Origin: JBOGDS01 sp050743075
GTDB taxonomy: Bacteria > Actinomycetota > Actinomycetes > Jiangellales > Jiangellaceae
Direction of reading: 5' to 3'
Assembly (NCBI GenBank): GCA_050743075.1
Contig: JBOGDS010000005.1
Coordinates: forward strand, 1 to 64,000
Length of the DNA: 64,000 nucleotides
Each line of letters opens with the position of its first letter. The first letter of the stretch is position 1. A program made the translations under genes and the position numbers. Under the pieces are notes generated by a model. That model did not search any database, was not told the DNA's origin, and worked only from the letters and a program-made list of their open reading frames with translations. Positions 33,622-42,750 of this stretch are shown piece by piece.

Positions 33622-35192
33622 TCCCGGCAACATGGGACGCCCCGGACTTCGAGTCCGATGACCCCAGCGTGCCCGGGCGCCCGCTCCCCACCCTGGTGAG
33701 CCTGCACTTCCTTCGCTCCGCCCTGCGGCGTCGCTGGTTGGCGTGCGTCCTGTCCGCGGTTCTCGGGCTGCTCACGGCCGCGGCCTTCCTGGTCGCCTTC
33801 CCGCCCTCGCACGAGGCCAAGGCGATGTTGGTGCTGGCACACGACCCACAGGCCGATCCATCGCGCGCCATGTCCACCGATGTCATCCTGTTGACGACCC
33901 GGACTGTCGCGGCCCAGACGATCGCGAGCCTCGGGCTGACGATGACCCCCGACGACTTCCTCGGCGCCGTGACGGCCGTTCCGGTGAGCTCCGACCTCCT
34001 GTCGCTCACCCTCACTGCGCCCACCGACGCCGAGGCTGTTCGACGTCTGGAGGCCCTCACGTCGATCTATCTGAACTTTCGTGCCGAGCAACTCGCGCTG
34101 CTGTCGAACGTCGTCGTGGACGGCATGGAGCAGCGCATCGCGGAACTGCAGGGCGAGGTCGGGGAGCTCACGCAGCGCATAGATGAACTGTCGGCGGCCG
34201 GCGACTCCGGCGCGAGCGATCTGAGCGACGCGATCTCGCAGCGGGCGCAGGTCACGGGGCAGATCGGCACGTTGCAGCAGTCCGTGCAGGACGCAACCTT
34301 GAGGAATGCGTCCGTCGTGTCCTCCAGCCGGGTGATCGACGCAGCGGCGGTCGAGACCGGAGGGATGAAGCGCCGCATCGTGCTCACCATGGCGTCGGGG
34401 CTCATCGCAGGCGCTGCGCTCGGATGCGGCGCCGTACTGTTCCTCGCCATCACCTCCGACCGGCTTCGTCGGCGTTTCGACGTCGCAACCGCCCTCGAGG
34501 TGACGGTGCCCGTCAGCGTCGGCCGGATCGCACCACTGCAGCGCCGGTGGCAGCTATTCCCGCCACTGCGCGCCCTCGACGCGCGCCGCGCCGGTGAGCG
34601 CCGGCGGCTGGCACACGCGATCGAGATGGAACTTCCCGGGCCGGAACGGTGGGGCCGGCTGGCGGTGGCCTGCATCGACAACGCGGACGAGGTCCGCTTC
34701 GCCATGGCGACGGCGGCGATGGATCTCGCGGCCCATGGGCGTGACATCGTCCTCATCGATCTCACCGAGCACGGCGGCCTCGATGCCGCGGTCGAGGAGC
34801 TGATGGCCGGCGAGACGGTGGGTCGGCCCACCGTGCTGCGCCCACGAGGGATACCGGCGCTCGCCGGCGGTCCTGCCGACCTGCAAGCCGTCGGGCATGA
34901 GGACGAGGAGGAGGACTCACGATCGCCTGACCTGACCGACGTCTCCCTGGTCCTGGCGGATCTGGACCCATCGGTGGGGGCCGACCACCTCACGGCGTGG
35001 ACCGAGAGGGTCATCGTCGCCGTGACCAGCGGCCTTTCGAGTGCCGAGAGAGTCAGGACCGCCGGGGACCTGGTCCGCGCCGCCGGGCTGGACCTGCGGT
35101 TTGCCGCCCTCCTGCGCGCCGACGTCACCGACGTGTCGTCGGGGGTGGCGGGTCCGGTGGAGTCGACGACACAGAACCCCGCACGTCGATGA
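33618..35192 (+). CDS. Second Wzz-like co-polymerase with degenerate ATPase-like domain
   Basis: 524 residues; ATGA overlap with its sister gene. It has a helix near residue 45 (WLACVLSAVLGLLTAAAFLVAF), a periplasmic coiled coil (GMEQRIAELQGEVGELTQRI), a second helix near 260 (IVLTMASGLIAGAALGCGAVLFLAI) and a cytoplasmic region with GRDIVLIDLTEHGG and VSLVLADLDP, which look like the Walker A' and B strands of a MinD/BY-kinase fold. The Walker A loop itself is absent (GRLAVACIDNADEVRFAMATAA). It probably forms a mixed or partner complex with the preceding protein. Confidence 0.84.
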   Translation: MIPATWDAPDFESDDPSVPGRPLPTLVSLHFLRSALRRRWLACVLSAVLGLLTAAAFLVAFPPSHEAKAMLVLAHDPQADPSRAMSTDVILLTTRTVAAQTIASLGLTMTPDDFLGAVTAVPVSSDLLSLTLTAPTDAEAVRRLEALTSIYLNFRAEQLALLSNVVVDGMEQRIAELQGEVGELTQRIDELSAAGDSGASDLSDAISQRAQVTGQIGTLQQSVQDATLRNASVVSSSRVIDAAAVETGGMKRRIVLTMASGLIAGAALGCGAVLFLAITSDRLRRRFDVATALEVTVPVSVGRIAPLQRRWQLFPPLRALDARRAGERRRLAHAIEMELPGPERWGRLAVACIDNADEVRFAMATAAMDLAAHGRDIVLIDLTEHGGLDAAVEELMAGETVGRPTVLRPRGIPALAGGPADLQAVGHEDEEEDSRSPDLTDVSLVLADLDPSVGADHLTAWTERVIVAVTSGLSSAERVRTAGDLVRAAGLDLRFAALLRADVTDVSSGVAGPVESTTQNPARR

Positions 35193-36403
35193 GCACCCTG
35201 GCCCTCAGGGTGGACCGGGCGGCGGGCGGCCCGGGCGGCCGGCCCGCCCTGTTGCGCGGCCCTCTGCCGACATGGGCGGCGCTGTTCGCCAACGTCCTCG
35301 CGTTCTCCAGCCTGCCGACGGCCGTGCCCATCTCCGGCTCCGTCGGCCAGCTGGTCACCCAGGGTGCGCTCATCGTCGCCTTTCTGCTTGCGCTCCTGGC
35401 CAACCCCGGAGGCGTGGTCCGACCATCCCTGTTCCTGGTGCTGCTGACCATGCTCGGCACCGTCGCCCTCATGGTCAGCATCCACAACGAGTTCGTGCTG
35501 GGGTCGACGTTCCGTGCCTGTCGCCTCATCGGCTTCACGGTGGTGCTGTGGTTGCTCACCCCGTGGTGGGGCAGGCGCGACCTCGTCCTGCTGCGTTCTC
35601 ATCTGACCTGCCTGCGCATCGTCCTCCTCTCGGTTCTCGTCGGCGCCGTCCTCGCCCCAGGCGCTGCGTTCTCCTACCAAGGTCGCCTGTCGGGCGCCCT
35701 GTGGCCCATCCCCCCGACGCAGGTGGCCCATTACGCCGCCGTCCTGCTCGGGTGCACCGTGGTGCTGTGGTTCGGTGGAGCGGTACGCGGTCGGACCGCC
35801 TTGTGGACGCTGATCGGAGCGGGAGCGGCCCTCGTCGGCACACACACGCGGACCGCTCTCATCGCGATGGCTCTGGGCCTGGCCGTGGCCGGCGCCAGCA
35901 TGTTCATCGGTCATGCGCGAGTCCGGCGCACATCTGCGCTGCTGGGCGTGCTCGGTGTGGCCGCGGCCACTCTCTTCGCACCGTTGATCCTTGACTGGCT
36001 GTGGCGCGGGCAGACGCTGCAGGAGGCCGCGGAGCTCACCGGGCGGACCAAGGTGTGGTCGGCCATCTTCGGGCTACAACGCCCGTGGCTGGAAGAGCTC
36101 TTCGGGTCGGGACTGTCCAACAAGTCCTTCAACGGTCTCCCGATCGACAGCAACTGGCTCGCCGTCTACCTGGACCAGGGCTGGTTCGGCGTGTTCGTCG
36201 ACGCGGCGCTCCTCCTGGTCCTCATCCTCCTCGCCATGACCCACCGCCGAGGAATCAGGCGTGCAGTAGCGCTGTTCCTGGTCACCTACTGCCTCGTGGC
36301 CTCGATCAGTGAGACGGGGCTCGGCGACGCGTCGCCCTACCTGCTCAACCTCGTCGTTGCTGCGTCGCTGCTGGCCGCCCCCGCCGGGAAGGGGCGCACA
36401 TGA
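35189..36403 (+). CDS. O-antigen ligase/polymerase-like membrane protein (Wzy-type)
   Basis: 404 residues, about ten membrane helices. The long extracytoplasmic loop near residues 285-335 (TGRTKVWSAIFGLQRPWLEELFGSGLSNKSFNGLPIDSNWLAVYLDQGWFG is the matching stretch) has the pattern of the Wzy/WaaL family, and HTRTALIAMALGLAV just before it is typical. In a cluster with a flippase and co-polymerases it is the likely polymerase joining repeat units on the outer face of the membrane. Start ATG overlaps the preceding gene by 4 bp. Confidence 0.87.
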   Translation: MSTLALRVDRAAGGPGGRPALLRGPLPTWAALFANVLAFSSLPTAVPISGSVGQLVTQGALIVAFLLALLANPGGVVRPSLFLVLLTMLGTVALMVSIHNEFVLGSTFRACRLIGFTVVLWLLTPWWGRRDLVLLRSHLTCLRIVLLSVLVGAVLAPGAAFSYQGRLSGALWPIPPTQVAHYAAVLLGCTVVLWFGGAVRGRTALWTLIGAGAALVGTHTRTALIAMALGLAVAGASMFIGHARVRRTSALLGVLGVAAATLFAPLILDWLWRGQTLQEAAELTGRTKVWSAIFGLQRPWLEELFGSGLSNKSFNGLPIDSNWLAVYLDQGWFGVFVDAALLLVLILLAMTHRRGIRRAVALFLVTYCLVASISETGLGDASPYLLNLVVAASLLAAPAGKGRT

Positions 36404-37632
36404 GGATCCTCGTCGTGCACAACCGCTACCGGCCGACAGCACCCAGCGGAGAGAACGCGGTCGTCGACCAGGAGTCGTCCGCCCTCTCGGCCCGCGGTCA
36501 CGACGTCGTTCTCGTCCAGCGTCACAGCGAGGACATCGCCGCCTGGTCACCGTTGCGGCGTGCCACACTGCCGGCCCGCGTGCTGTGGAGCGAGGGCTCG
36601 CGGCGTGAGGTCAAGGCGGCACTGGACTGGTCCGCACCGGACGTCGTCCACATCCACAACACCTTCCCTTTGGTGACGCCGTCGGTCCTGTACGCCTGTC
36701 GCGACGCCTCGGTCCCCGTCGTCGTCACTGTGCACAACTACAAACTGGGCTGCGCGAGCGGGGAACTCTTCCGCGACGGACGGGTCTGCCATGACTGCCT
36801 GGGCGGTTCCGCCCTTCCCGCGCTGGCCCACGGCTGCTACCGCGGCTCGCGAGCGTCGACGGCCCCGGTCGTGCTCGGGTCGTGGATGCACAACACCGCG
36901 TGGCGGACCATGGTCGCTGCCTACGCCTTCATCTCCGGCGCCCAACGGGACCTGCTCGCACCGGTCGGGCTCCCCGCCGACCGCAGTTTCGTCAAGCACA
37001 ACTTCGTGCCCCCTCCGCCGCAGCAGGCCGACGTCGCCACCGAACCCATCGTCGCCTTCGTCGGGCGTCTGGACGCGGCGAAGGGCGCTCCGTTCCTGAT
37101 GCGGGCATGGGATGCCTTCCGCTCCCGCCGTTCCCGGTCGCCGTTGCGCCTCGTGGTGGCGGGCGGGGGAGAACTGTCGGACGCCGTGGCCCGCTGGGCG
37201 ACCGGACACCCCAGCGTGACCGTGGCGGGTCACGTCTCGCGCCCGGAGGTGTCCGGCATCCTGGCGAGGTCACGCGCCGCGGTCGTCCCCTCGCAGTGGG
37301 AGGAGACCTTTGGCATGGTCGCGGTCGAGGCCATGGCCGCCGGCACGGCTCCCGTGGCCTCCGCGCACGGGGCGTTCCCCGAGTTGGTGACCCACGGGTC
37401 GGACGGCGCGCTCTTTCCTCCAACCGACCTCGATGCCTTGGTGGACATCCTCGCGGATGTCGACGACGACCCGCAGCGATGGGACGGGTACGGCCGGCAG
37501 GCGCGCCAGACATACCGAAGTCGCTTCACTCCGGAGGCGAGCGTCGACCGGCTTCTGGACATCTACCGCTTCGCCGTGGAGCACCCGATCGAGCCGTCCG
37601 GCCGCTCGACACGTATCGGAGCGCCCAGATGA
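36400..37632 (+). CDS. Glycosyltransferase family 4
   Basis: 410 residues; ATGA overlap. N-terminus MRILVVHNRYRPTAPSGENAVVDQE with the GENxVV loop, HIHNTFPLVTPSVLYAC, then the cysteine-containing insert CHDCLGGSALPALAHGCYRGS typical of a GT4 subgroup. The C-terminal donor site includes VGRLDAAKGAPFLMRAW and PSQWEETFGMVAVEAMAAGTAPVAS, where the E-x7-E motif lies. It is a retaining GT-B enzyme for repeat-unit assembly. Donor unknown. Confidence 0.93.
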   Translation: MRILVVHNRYRPTAPSGENAVVDQESSALSARGHDVVLVQRHSEDIAAWSPLRRATLPARVLWSEGSRREVKAALDWSAPDVVHIHNTFPLVTPSVLYACRDASVPVVVTVHNYKLGCASGELFRDGRVCHDCLGGSALPALAHGCYRGSRASTAPVVLGSWMHNTAWRTMVAAYAFISGAQRDLLAPVGLPADRSFVKHNFVPPPPQQADVATEPIVAFVGRLDAAKGAPFLMRAWDAFRSRRSRSPLRLVVAGGGELSDAVARWATGHPSVTVAGHVSRPEVSGILARSRAAVVPSQWEETFGMVAVEAMAAGTAPVASAHGAFPELVTHGSDGALFPPTDLDALVDILADVDDDPQRWDGYGRQARQTYRSRFTPEASVDRLLDIYRFAVEHPIEPSGRSTRIGAPR

Positions 37633-38930
37633 CCACCATCTCCGCGGAAGCACCTGCAGCTCCGGAGGCCCCCAGCAGGCGCGGCGTGACTCAGGTGGTC
37701 CGACGCCTTGGTTGGGGGGTGGCCGACCAGGCCATCTCGAGCCTCAGCAATTTTGCGCTCGGGCTCTTCGTTGCGCGCACCTTCGGTGCCAGCAGCTTTG
37801 GGGCGTTCACGCTCGCCTACGTCACCTACACCGTGGTCATCAACGCGGCACGCGGCCTCGCGACAGATCCGCTGCTCGTCCGCTACAGCGGGGCCGTGGG
37901 TCGTCGCTGGCGCCCTGCCACGTCGGCGGCCGCGGGGACCGCGCTCGCCGTCGGCGTGGCAGTTGGTGCCGTTTGTGTCGTCGCGGGCCTGCTCCTGCCG
38001 AATCCCGTGGGGCCGGTGTTCGTCGCACTCGGCGTCGGCTTGCCTGGTCTCGCACTGCAGGACAGCTGGCGCTTCGCCTTCTTCGCACGTGGTCGCGGAT
38101 CTTCCGCGTTCGTCAACGACCTGGTCTGGACCGTTCTGCTCGTGCTGGCTCTCGTCGCGCTCACCAGCCGAGGAGACGGTAGCGCGGCGGGTTGCATGCT
38201 TGCCTTCGGAGGGACTGCCACGCTCGCTGCCGTGCTCGGGGCGGTTCAGGCGAGCGTCCTGCCACGCCCGGCCCGCGCGGCAGCGTGGCTGCGGACCCAC
38301 CACCAACTGTCCGTTCGGTACCTCGTCGAGAACGTCAGTATCAGCGGGGCATCGCAGCTGCGCTCCTTCGTGCTGGGTGCCGTGGCCAGCCTCGCAGCCG
38401 TCGGTTACGTGCGGGCCTCTGAGATCCTGATGGGCCCATTCCTCGTCGTTCTCATGGGAATCAGCCAGGTAGCTGTCCCCGAAGCCTCGCGTGTGTTCCA
38501 CCGAGCCTCCGGACACCTCACCCGCTTCTGTTTCGTGCTCGGGGGTGCCCAGGCTGCTGCGGCCGTCGCCTGGGGGTTGATCCTCGTGACGGTCTTTCCA
38601 CTCGGTCCTGGGCCTGCCCTACTCAAGGAGCTCTGGATGCCGACTTCACAGCTGCTTCCGGCGATAACCATCACGGTCGCTGCGGCCTCCTTCTCTACCG
38701 CGGCTACGGCAGGATTGCGGGCCATGGGTGTCGCCCGCCGAAGCCTCCGAGCGCAGTTGACGGCCTCAGCGGCCTACGCCATCGGGGGCGCGGGCGGGGC
38801 CATCCTGGGGGGAGCCCTCGGCGCGAGCTGGGGCGTGGCGGCTGCGCAGTGCTTCGCCGTGCTGGTGTGGTGGCATCAGCTTCGGTCGGCTCTGACCGAC
38901 CACCAGTCGACGGCGGGGGTGGCCGCGTGA
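37629..38930 (+). CDS. Oligosaccharide flippase (Wzx-type, MATE/MOP superfamily)
   Basis: 433 residues with about twelve membrane segments. The first repeat (GWGVADQAISSLSNFALGLFVARTFGASSFGAFTLAY) is the usual opening of polysaccharide exporters of the MOP family. It flips the lipid-linked repeat unit to the outer face for polymerisation. ATGA overlap with the upstream glycosyltransferase gene; GTGA overlap with the downstream one. A frame extending 750 bp upstream is only a shadow. Confidence 0.92.
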   Translation: MTTISAEAPAAPEAPSRRGVTQVVRRLGWGVADQAISSLSNFALGLFVARTFGASSFGAFTLAYVTYTVVINAARGLATDPLLVRYSGAVGRRWRPATSAAAGTALAVGVAVGAVCVVAGLLLPNPVGPVFVALGVGLPGLALQDSWRFAFFARGRGSSAFVNDLVWTVLLVLALVALTSRGDGSAAGCMLAFGGTATLAAVLGAVQASVLPRPARAAAWLRTHHQLSVRYLVENVSISGASQLRSFVLGAVASLAAVGYVRASEILMGPFLVVLMGISQVAVPEASRVFHRASGHLTRFCFVLGGAQAAAAVAWGLILVTVFPLGPGPALLKELWMPTSQLLPAITITVAAASFSTAATAGLRAMGVARRSLRAQLTASAAYAIGGAGGAILGGALGASWGVAAAQCFAVLVWWHQLRSALTDHQSTAGVAA

Positions 38931-39850
38931 GAGCCACTGGAGCAGTACCCCGCCTCACGCTGGGCCTGCCTGCCTACAACGGCGAGCGTTTCCTCGCTGC
39001 GTCCCTGGACGCCCTCCTGGCCCAGACCTTCACCGACTTCGAGCTGATCATCTCCGACAACGGCTCCACGGATCGTACGGGTGAAATCGCCCGGCGGTAC
39101 GAGTCGATCGACCCGCGCGTGCGGTACGTCCACCACCCCCGCAACCGCGGCTCGTCGTTCAATCACAACTTCGTGATCGAGCAGGCGCGCGGCGAGTTCT
39201 TCAAGTGGGTGTCCGACGACGACCTCTACGACCCGGACCTGCTCCAGCGGTGCATCGACGCCCTCGACTCCCGGCCCGAGATCCCCCTGGCGCATGCCTG
39301 GACGGCGTTCATCGACGATGCGGGCGGGATCACCCACACAGTCGACTACCCACTGACGACCGATGTCCCCGATGCCGTCGAGCGCTTCCGGAGCGTGCTG
39401 TACACGCAGGGAGGTGACGACATCTACGGCGTCATCCGAATGTCGGTCCTCCGCCAGGTGGCACCATTCGGCAGCTACCACTGGGCCGACCGCACGTTCG
39501 TCGCAGAACTGGCCCTGCACGGTCCCTTCCACAACGTGCCCGAATTTCTCTACTTCCGGCGTGACCACCCCATGCGGGCTACCCGGGTCGCACCCGGCAT
39601 CCGTCGGCGATGCACCCATCTGGATCCCAGCCGGGCGAACCGTTGGCGCAATCCTGTCGTGCGCCTGGTCGCGGAGTACCTGGTGGCGTACGTCGCGGCG
39701 ATCTCGCGTGCACCCATCAGTCCTGCAGACCGCTGGCGGTGCGCGAGGGTGCTGGCTGTGTGGGTTGCGCGTCATGCCGACCCGAGGCGCGAACGGCGGC
39801 TCCTGGAGAGTCCTGCCTCGGCGGCCCAGCTGGAGGGCAAGGCTCTGTGA
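38927..39850 (+). CDS. Glycosyltransferase family 2
   Basis: 307 residues from GTG (overlap GTGA). GT-A fold: RLTLGLPAYNGERFLAASLDALLAQTF, ELIISDNGSTDRTGEIA and FFKWVSDDDLYDPDLLQRC, in which the SDDD holds the metal-binding DxD. WADRTFVAELALHG is probably the catalytic-base region. It is an inverting transferase adding one sugar to the repeat unit. Donor and acceptor unknown. Confidence 0.93.
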   Translation: MRATGAVPRLTLGLPAYNGERFLAASLDALLAQTFTDFELIISDNGSTDRTGEIARRYESIDPRVRYVHHPRNRGSSFNHNFVIEQARGEFFKWVSDDDLYDPDLLQRCIDALDSRPEIPLAHAWTAFIDDAGGITHTVDYPLTTDVPDAVERFRSVLYTQGGDDIYGVIRMSVLRQVAPFGSYHWADRTFVAELALHGPFHNVPEFLYFRRDHPMRATRVAPGIRRRCTHLDPSRANRWRNPVVRLVAEYLVAYVAAISRAPISPADRWRCARVLAVWVARHADPRRERRLLESPASAAQLEGKAL

Positions 39851-41073
39851 GCCGGCCCGTTCGCCGGGTGGCGTTCTACGGATACCTCGGCAGCGGCAAT
39901 ACCGGCAACGACGCCACCCTCGAGACGGTCCTGGCCTGGTTGGAGTCCGCCCACCCGGACGTCGAGGCGCGGTGCATCACCATCGCGCCCGCCGAGGTGC
40001 AGGCCAGGTACGGTGTCCCGTCCGTTCCCTTGTCGTGGCCTCCCCCGGGTCCGGGCGGCAACCGAGTGGTGGTGGCATCGCGCAAGCTGCTCGGACGACT
40101 GCTCGACGTACCCCGCAGCTACGCGCTGGCCGGATCCGTTGACGCAGTAGTCGTCCCGGGCATGGGTGTGCTCGAGGAGAAGCTGGGGGTCCGGCCCTGG
40201 GGTCTGCCCCTCTGGCTGTTTCTCATCGCGGCCGCGTGTCGCCTGCGCGGGCGCCGCTTCGTGCTGCTCGACGTGGGAGCGGAATGCGCGGCGAATCCGG
40301 TCACGAGGCGGTTGCACGTCGCCACCGTCGGCCTGGCAACGCATGTCAGCTACCGGGACGCCGCATCGGCCGCAGCAATGCGCCGGGCCGGCGCGCGCGC
40401 TCCCGCGGCGGTCGCCCCCGACCTTGTTTTCGCCCACCCCGCTCCGACTCTGGCGATGCCCGAAACAGGACTCCTCGTCGTGGGCGTGATGGCGTACTAC
40501 GGGCGGGGGGACGACCCGGTCCGCGGCGCGGATGTGCGCCGCATGTACGTCGCGGCAATGGCGGAAGCGGTAGCGCGGTTCGTAGCCGCGGGGGACCGCG
40601 TCGTGCTGGTCGGTGGGGACCGGGTCGACGTCGACGTGGCGGACGAACTACGAGCGGCCGTCCTCGTCGTGTACCCGGGCCTGCCCGACGACGCGGTACT
40701 CGTCCGCGACGTCGCGACGTTCACCGAGCTCACGGACGAGATGATGCGGGCCGACGTCGTCATCGCGTCACGCTTCCACAACCTGATCTGCGCCCTTCGG
40801 CTCGCCCGGCCGACCGTGTCGGTCGACTACGCGAAGAAGAACCGCCACCTCATGCGGGCCCTGGGCCTGGAAGGCTATTGCCAGGACATCGAGCACCTGG
40901 ACGCCGACCGACTGGTGGCGCAGGTCCGGGCCGCACGGATGGACAAGGCTGCGCTCGCCGCCCGGGTCTGTGATGCCACGCGTATCTACGCTGGCCAGGT
41001 GGAGTCCCTGCTCGAGCGGGTTGCCGATGAGGCACTGGGGCTCGCCCATTCCGGTGGCACGGGCACGACGTGA
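39847..41073 (+). CDS. Polysaccharide pyruvyl transferase family protein
   Basis: 408 residues from GTG (overlap GTGA). N-terminal FYGYLGSGNTGNDATLETVL and C-terminal ADVVIASRFHNLICALRLARPTVSVDYAKKN are the two hallmarks of the CsaB/ExoV-type family, which transfers pyruvate from phosphoenolpyruvate to a sugar to make a ketal. Such ketals add negative charge and can anchor S-layer proteins. The reaction would take place in the cytoplasm on the lipid-linked unit. It is the penultimate gene of the run. Confidence 0.92.
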   Translation: MSRPVRRVAFYGYLGSGNTGNDATLETVLAWLESAHPDVEARCITIAPAEVQARYGVPSVPLSWPPPGPGGNRVVVASRKLLGRLLDVPRSYALAGSVDAVVVPGMGVLEEKLGVRPWGLPLWLFLIAAACRLRGRRFVLLDVGAECAANPVTRRLHVATVGLATHVSYRDAASAAAMRRAGARAPAAVAPDLVFAHPAPTLAMPETGLLVVGVMAYYGRGDDPVRGADVRRMYVAAMAEAVARFVAAGDRVVLVGGDRVDVDVADELRAAVLVVYPGLPDDAVLVRDVATFTELTDEMMRADVVIASRFHNLICALRLARPTVSVDYAKKNRHLMRALGLEGYCQDIEHLDADRLVAQVRAARMDKAALAARVCDATRIYAGQVESLLERVADEALGLAHSGGTGTT

Positions 41074-42680
41074 GGACGAGATCGAGACCTGCCGCATGGT
41101 GGTGGACGGCACCCATCGTCATGGCGATCGCTGCAGCGGTCGTGCTGGCCGTGGCCGCCGAAGACGGTGGTCCGGGTGGTCGTACCGCCGACGGTTCCGA
41201 TCGAGCGGACGTCGCTGGGACCCCGACGCACAGCCCACTTGCTGCGCCGCCAGCGGATCTGGCAACGACGGCCCCGAGGACCCCCGCTGCGCAGAGGTGC
41301 GACAGTGCAGCCCTCACCGGGCCGTCCGCGCCTCCCGCGGGCACGGTGGAGGTGTCGACGGCGCAGAGTCTCGCCGACGTCGTGGCGGCGCACGCCGGGC
41401 GCACCACGTATTGGCTCTCGCCCGGCATCCACCACCTTGGACGCGGCGCGTACAACCAGGTGGTCCCTCATGCCGGCGACACGTTCATCGGAGCCCCAGG
41501 AGCAGTCCTCGACGGCCGGCACGAGAACCGCTACGCCTTCACGGGTGGCGCCCCCGACGTCACGATCTCGTTCCTGACCGTGCAGAACTTCGGCTCGGTC
41601 GGGGACAACAACAACGAGGGCGTGGTCAACCATGACTCGGCGGCGGGCTGGACGGTGATGTCGAGCACCATCCAGAACAACGCCGGCGCGGGTGTGATGG
41701 TCGGCTCTGGTAACCGTCTGATCGGGAACTGCCTGCGTGACAACGGGCAGTACGGCTTCAACGCCTACAGCGTCGACGGCGTGAACGGCGTGGTCCTGGC
41801 CGGCAACGAGATCTCCGGCAACAACACCGACGACTGGGAGAGCCGACAGCAGGGGTGCGGCTGTACGGGGGGTGGCAAGTTCTGGGAGACCACTGGCGCC
41901 GAAGTCACCGACAACTACGTCCACGACAACCGGGGGGTCGGGCTATGGGCGGACTCCAACAATGTCGGCTTCCTCTTCCAGGGCAACTACGTGTCTGGCA
42001 ACGACGCCGAGGGTGTCATGTACGAGACGAGTTACAACGCGGCGATCGTGGACAACACGTTCGTCAGGAACGCGCTCGTCAAGGGTCCCACCAACCCGGG
42101 ATTCCCCGCCTCCGCGATCTACCTCTCGGAGTCGGGAAGTGACACCAGGGTTGAGGGGCCCTACAACGAGACACTTCGAGTCTCCGGGAACGTGTTCACC
42201 GACAACTGGTCGGGGATCGTGGCGTGGGAGAATGCGGATCGATTCGCCGGATCCCCCACCAATACGAGCACGGGCGTCGGCACACTGGTGAACCCATCCG
42301 TGGCAACGGTGGCGGCATGTGCGACGGAGTCCAACATTACGGAGAAGCCGTACATCGACGACTGTCGGTGGAAGACGATGAACGTGCTCGTGGAGGGCAA
42401 CGTCTTCTCGGTCGACCCGTCGACAATCCCTGACTGTTCACCATCGAATGGCTGTGGCTTCAATGGGCTCTTCTCGAACTACGGCACGTACCCAGACTGG
42501 TCGCCGTACCAGGGTGAGGTCGTGGAAGAGGCCATCACGTTCGAGCAGAACAACGTGTGGCGGAACAACACGTACACCGGGAACTGGCACTTCATGGTCG
42601 AGGAGAGCGGGCATTCGGTCACCTGGGAGACCTGGCGGTCGGAGCCGTATCATCAGGACCCCGGCAGCACTTTGAACTGA
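41070..42680 (+). CDS. Membrane-anchored or secreted right-handed parallel beta-helix protein
   Basis: 536 residues from GTG (overlap GTGA). The N-terminus has one uncleaved-type hydrophobic segment (WWWTAPIVMAIAAAVVLAVAA), then a Pro/Ala/Thr-rich linker and a beta-helix with repeated N-x-I/V-x-G-N rungs (TIQNNAGAGVMVGSGNRLIGN, EISGNN, NYVHDN, NYVSGN, NTFVRN, NVFTDN). Beta-helix proteins are often polysaccharide lyases, hydrolases or C5-epimerases. The DPHD motif of the alginate epimerase AlgG is not seen. Six or more cysteines (for example CGC) may form disulfides outside the cell. As last gene of the run it probably acts on the exported polymer. Confidence 0.87.
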   Translation: MRTRSRPAAWWWTAPIVMAIAAAVVLAVAAEDGGPGGRTADGSDRADVAGTPTHSPLAAPPADLATTAPRTPAAQRCDSAALTGPSAPPAGTVEVSTAQSLADVVAAHAGRTTYWLSPGIHHLGRGAYNQVVPHAGDTFIGAPGAVLDGRHENRYAFTGGAPDVTISFLTVQNFGSVGDNNNEGVVNHDSAAGWTVMSSTIQNNAGAGVMVGSGNRLIGNCLRDNGQYGFNAYSVDGVNGVVLAGNEISGNNTDDWESRQQGCGCTGGGKFWETTGAEVTDNYVHDNRGVGLWADSNNVGFLFQGNYVSGNDAEGVMYETSYNAAIVDNTFVRNALVKGPTNPGFPASAIYLSESGSDTRVEGPYNETLRVSGNVFTDNWSGIVAWENADRFAGSPTNTSTGVGTLVNPSVATVAACATESNITEKPYIDDCRWKTMNVLVEGNVFSVDPSTIPDCSPSNGCGFNGLFSNYGTYPDWSPYQGEVVEEAITFEQNNVWRNNTYTGNWHFMVEESGHSVTWETWRSEPYHQDPGSTLN

Positions 42681-42695
42681 TCGTCGTTCAGCCCT

Positions 42696-42733
42696 CGGGC
42701 ATCCTGACGTGAGTCATCAGGTCAGGATGCCCG
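42696..42733. terminator. Hairpin terminator closing the polysaccharide operon
   Basis: A perfect 13-bp stem (42696-42708 with 42721-42733) with a 12-base loop in the 70-bp gap between two convergent genes. It can serve both strands. No T run follows, as is common in high-GC genomes. Confidence 0.8.
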
Positions 42734-42750
42734 GAACAGAACGGCTCGCA

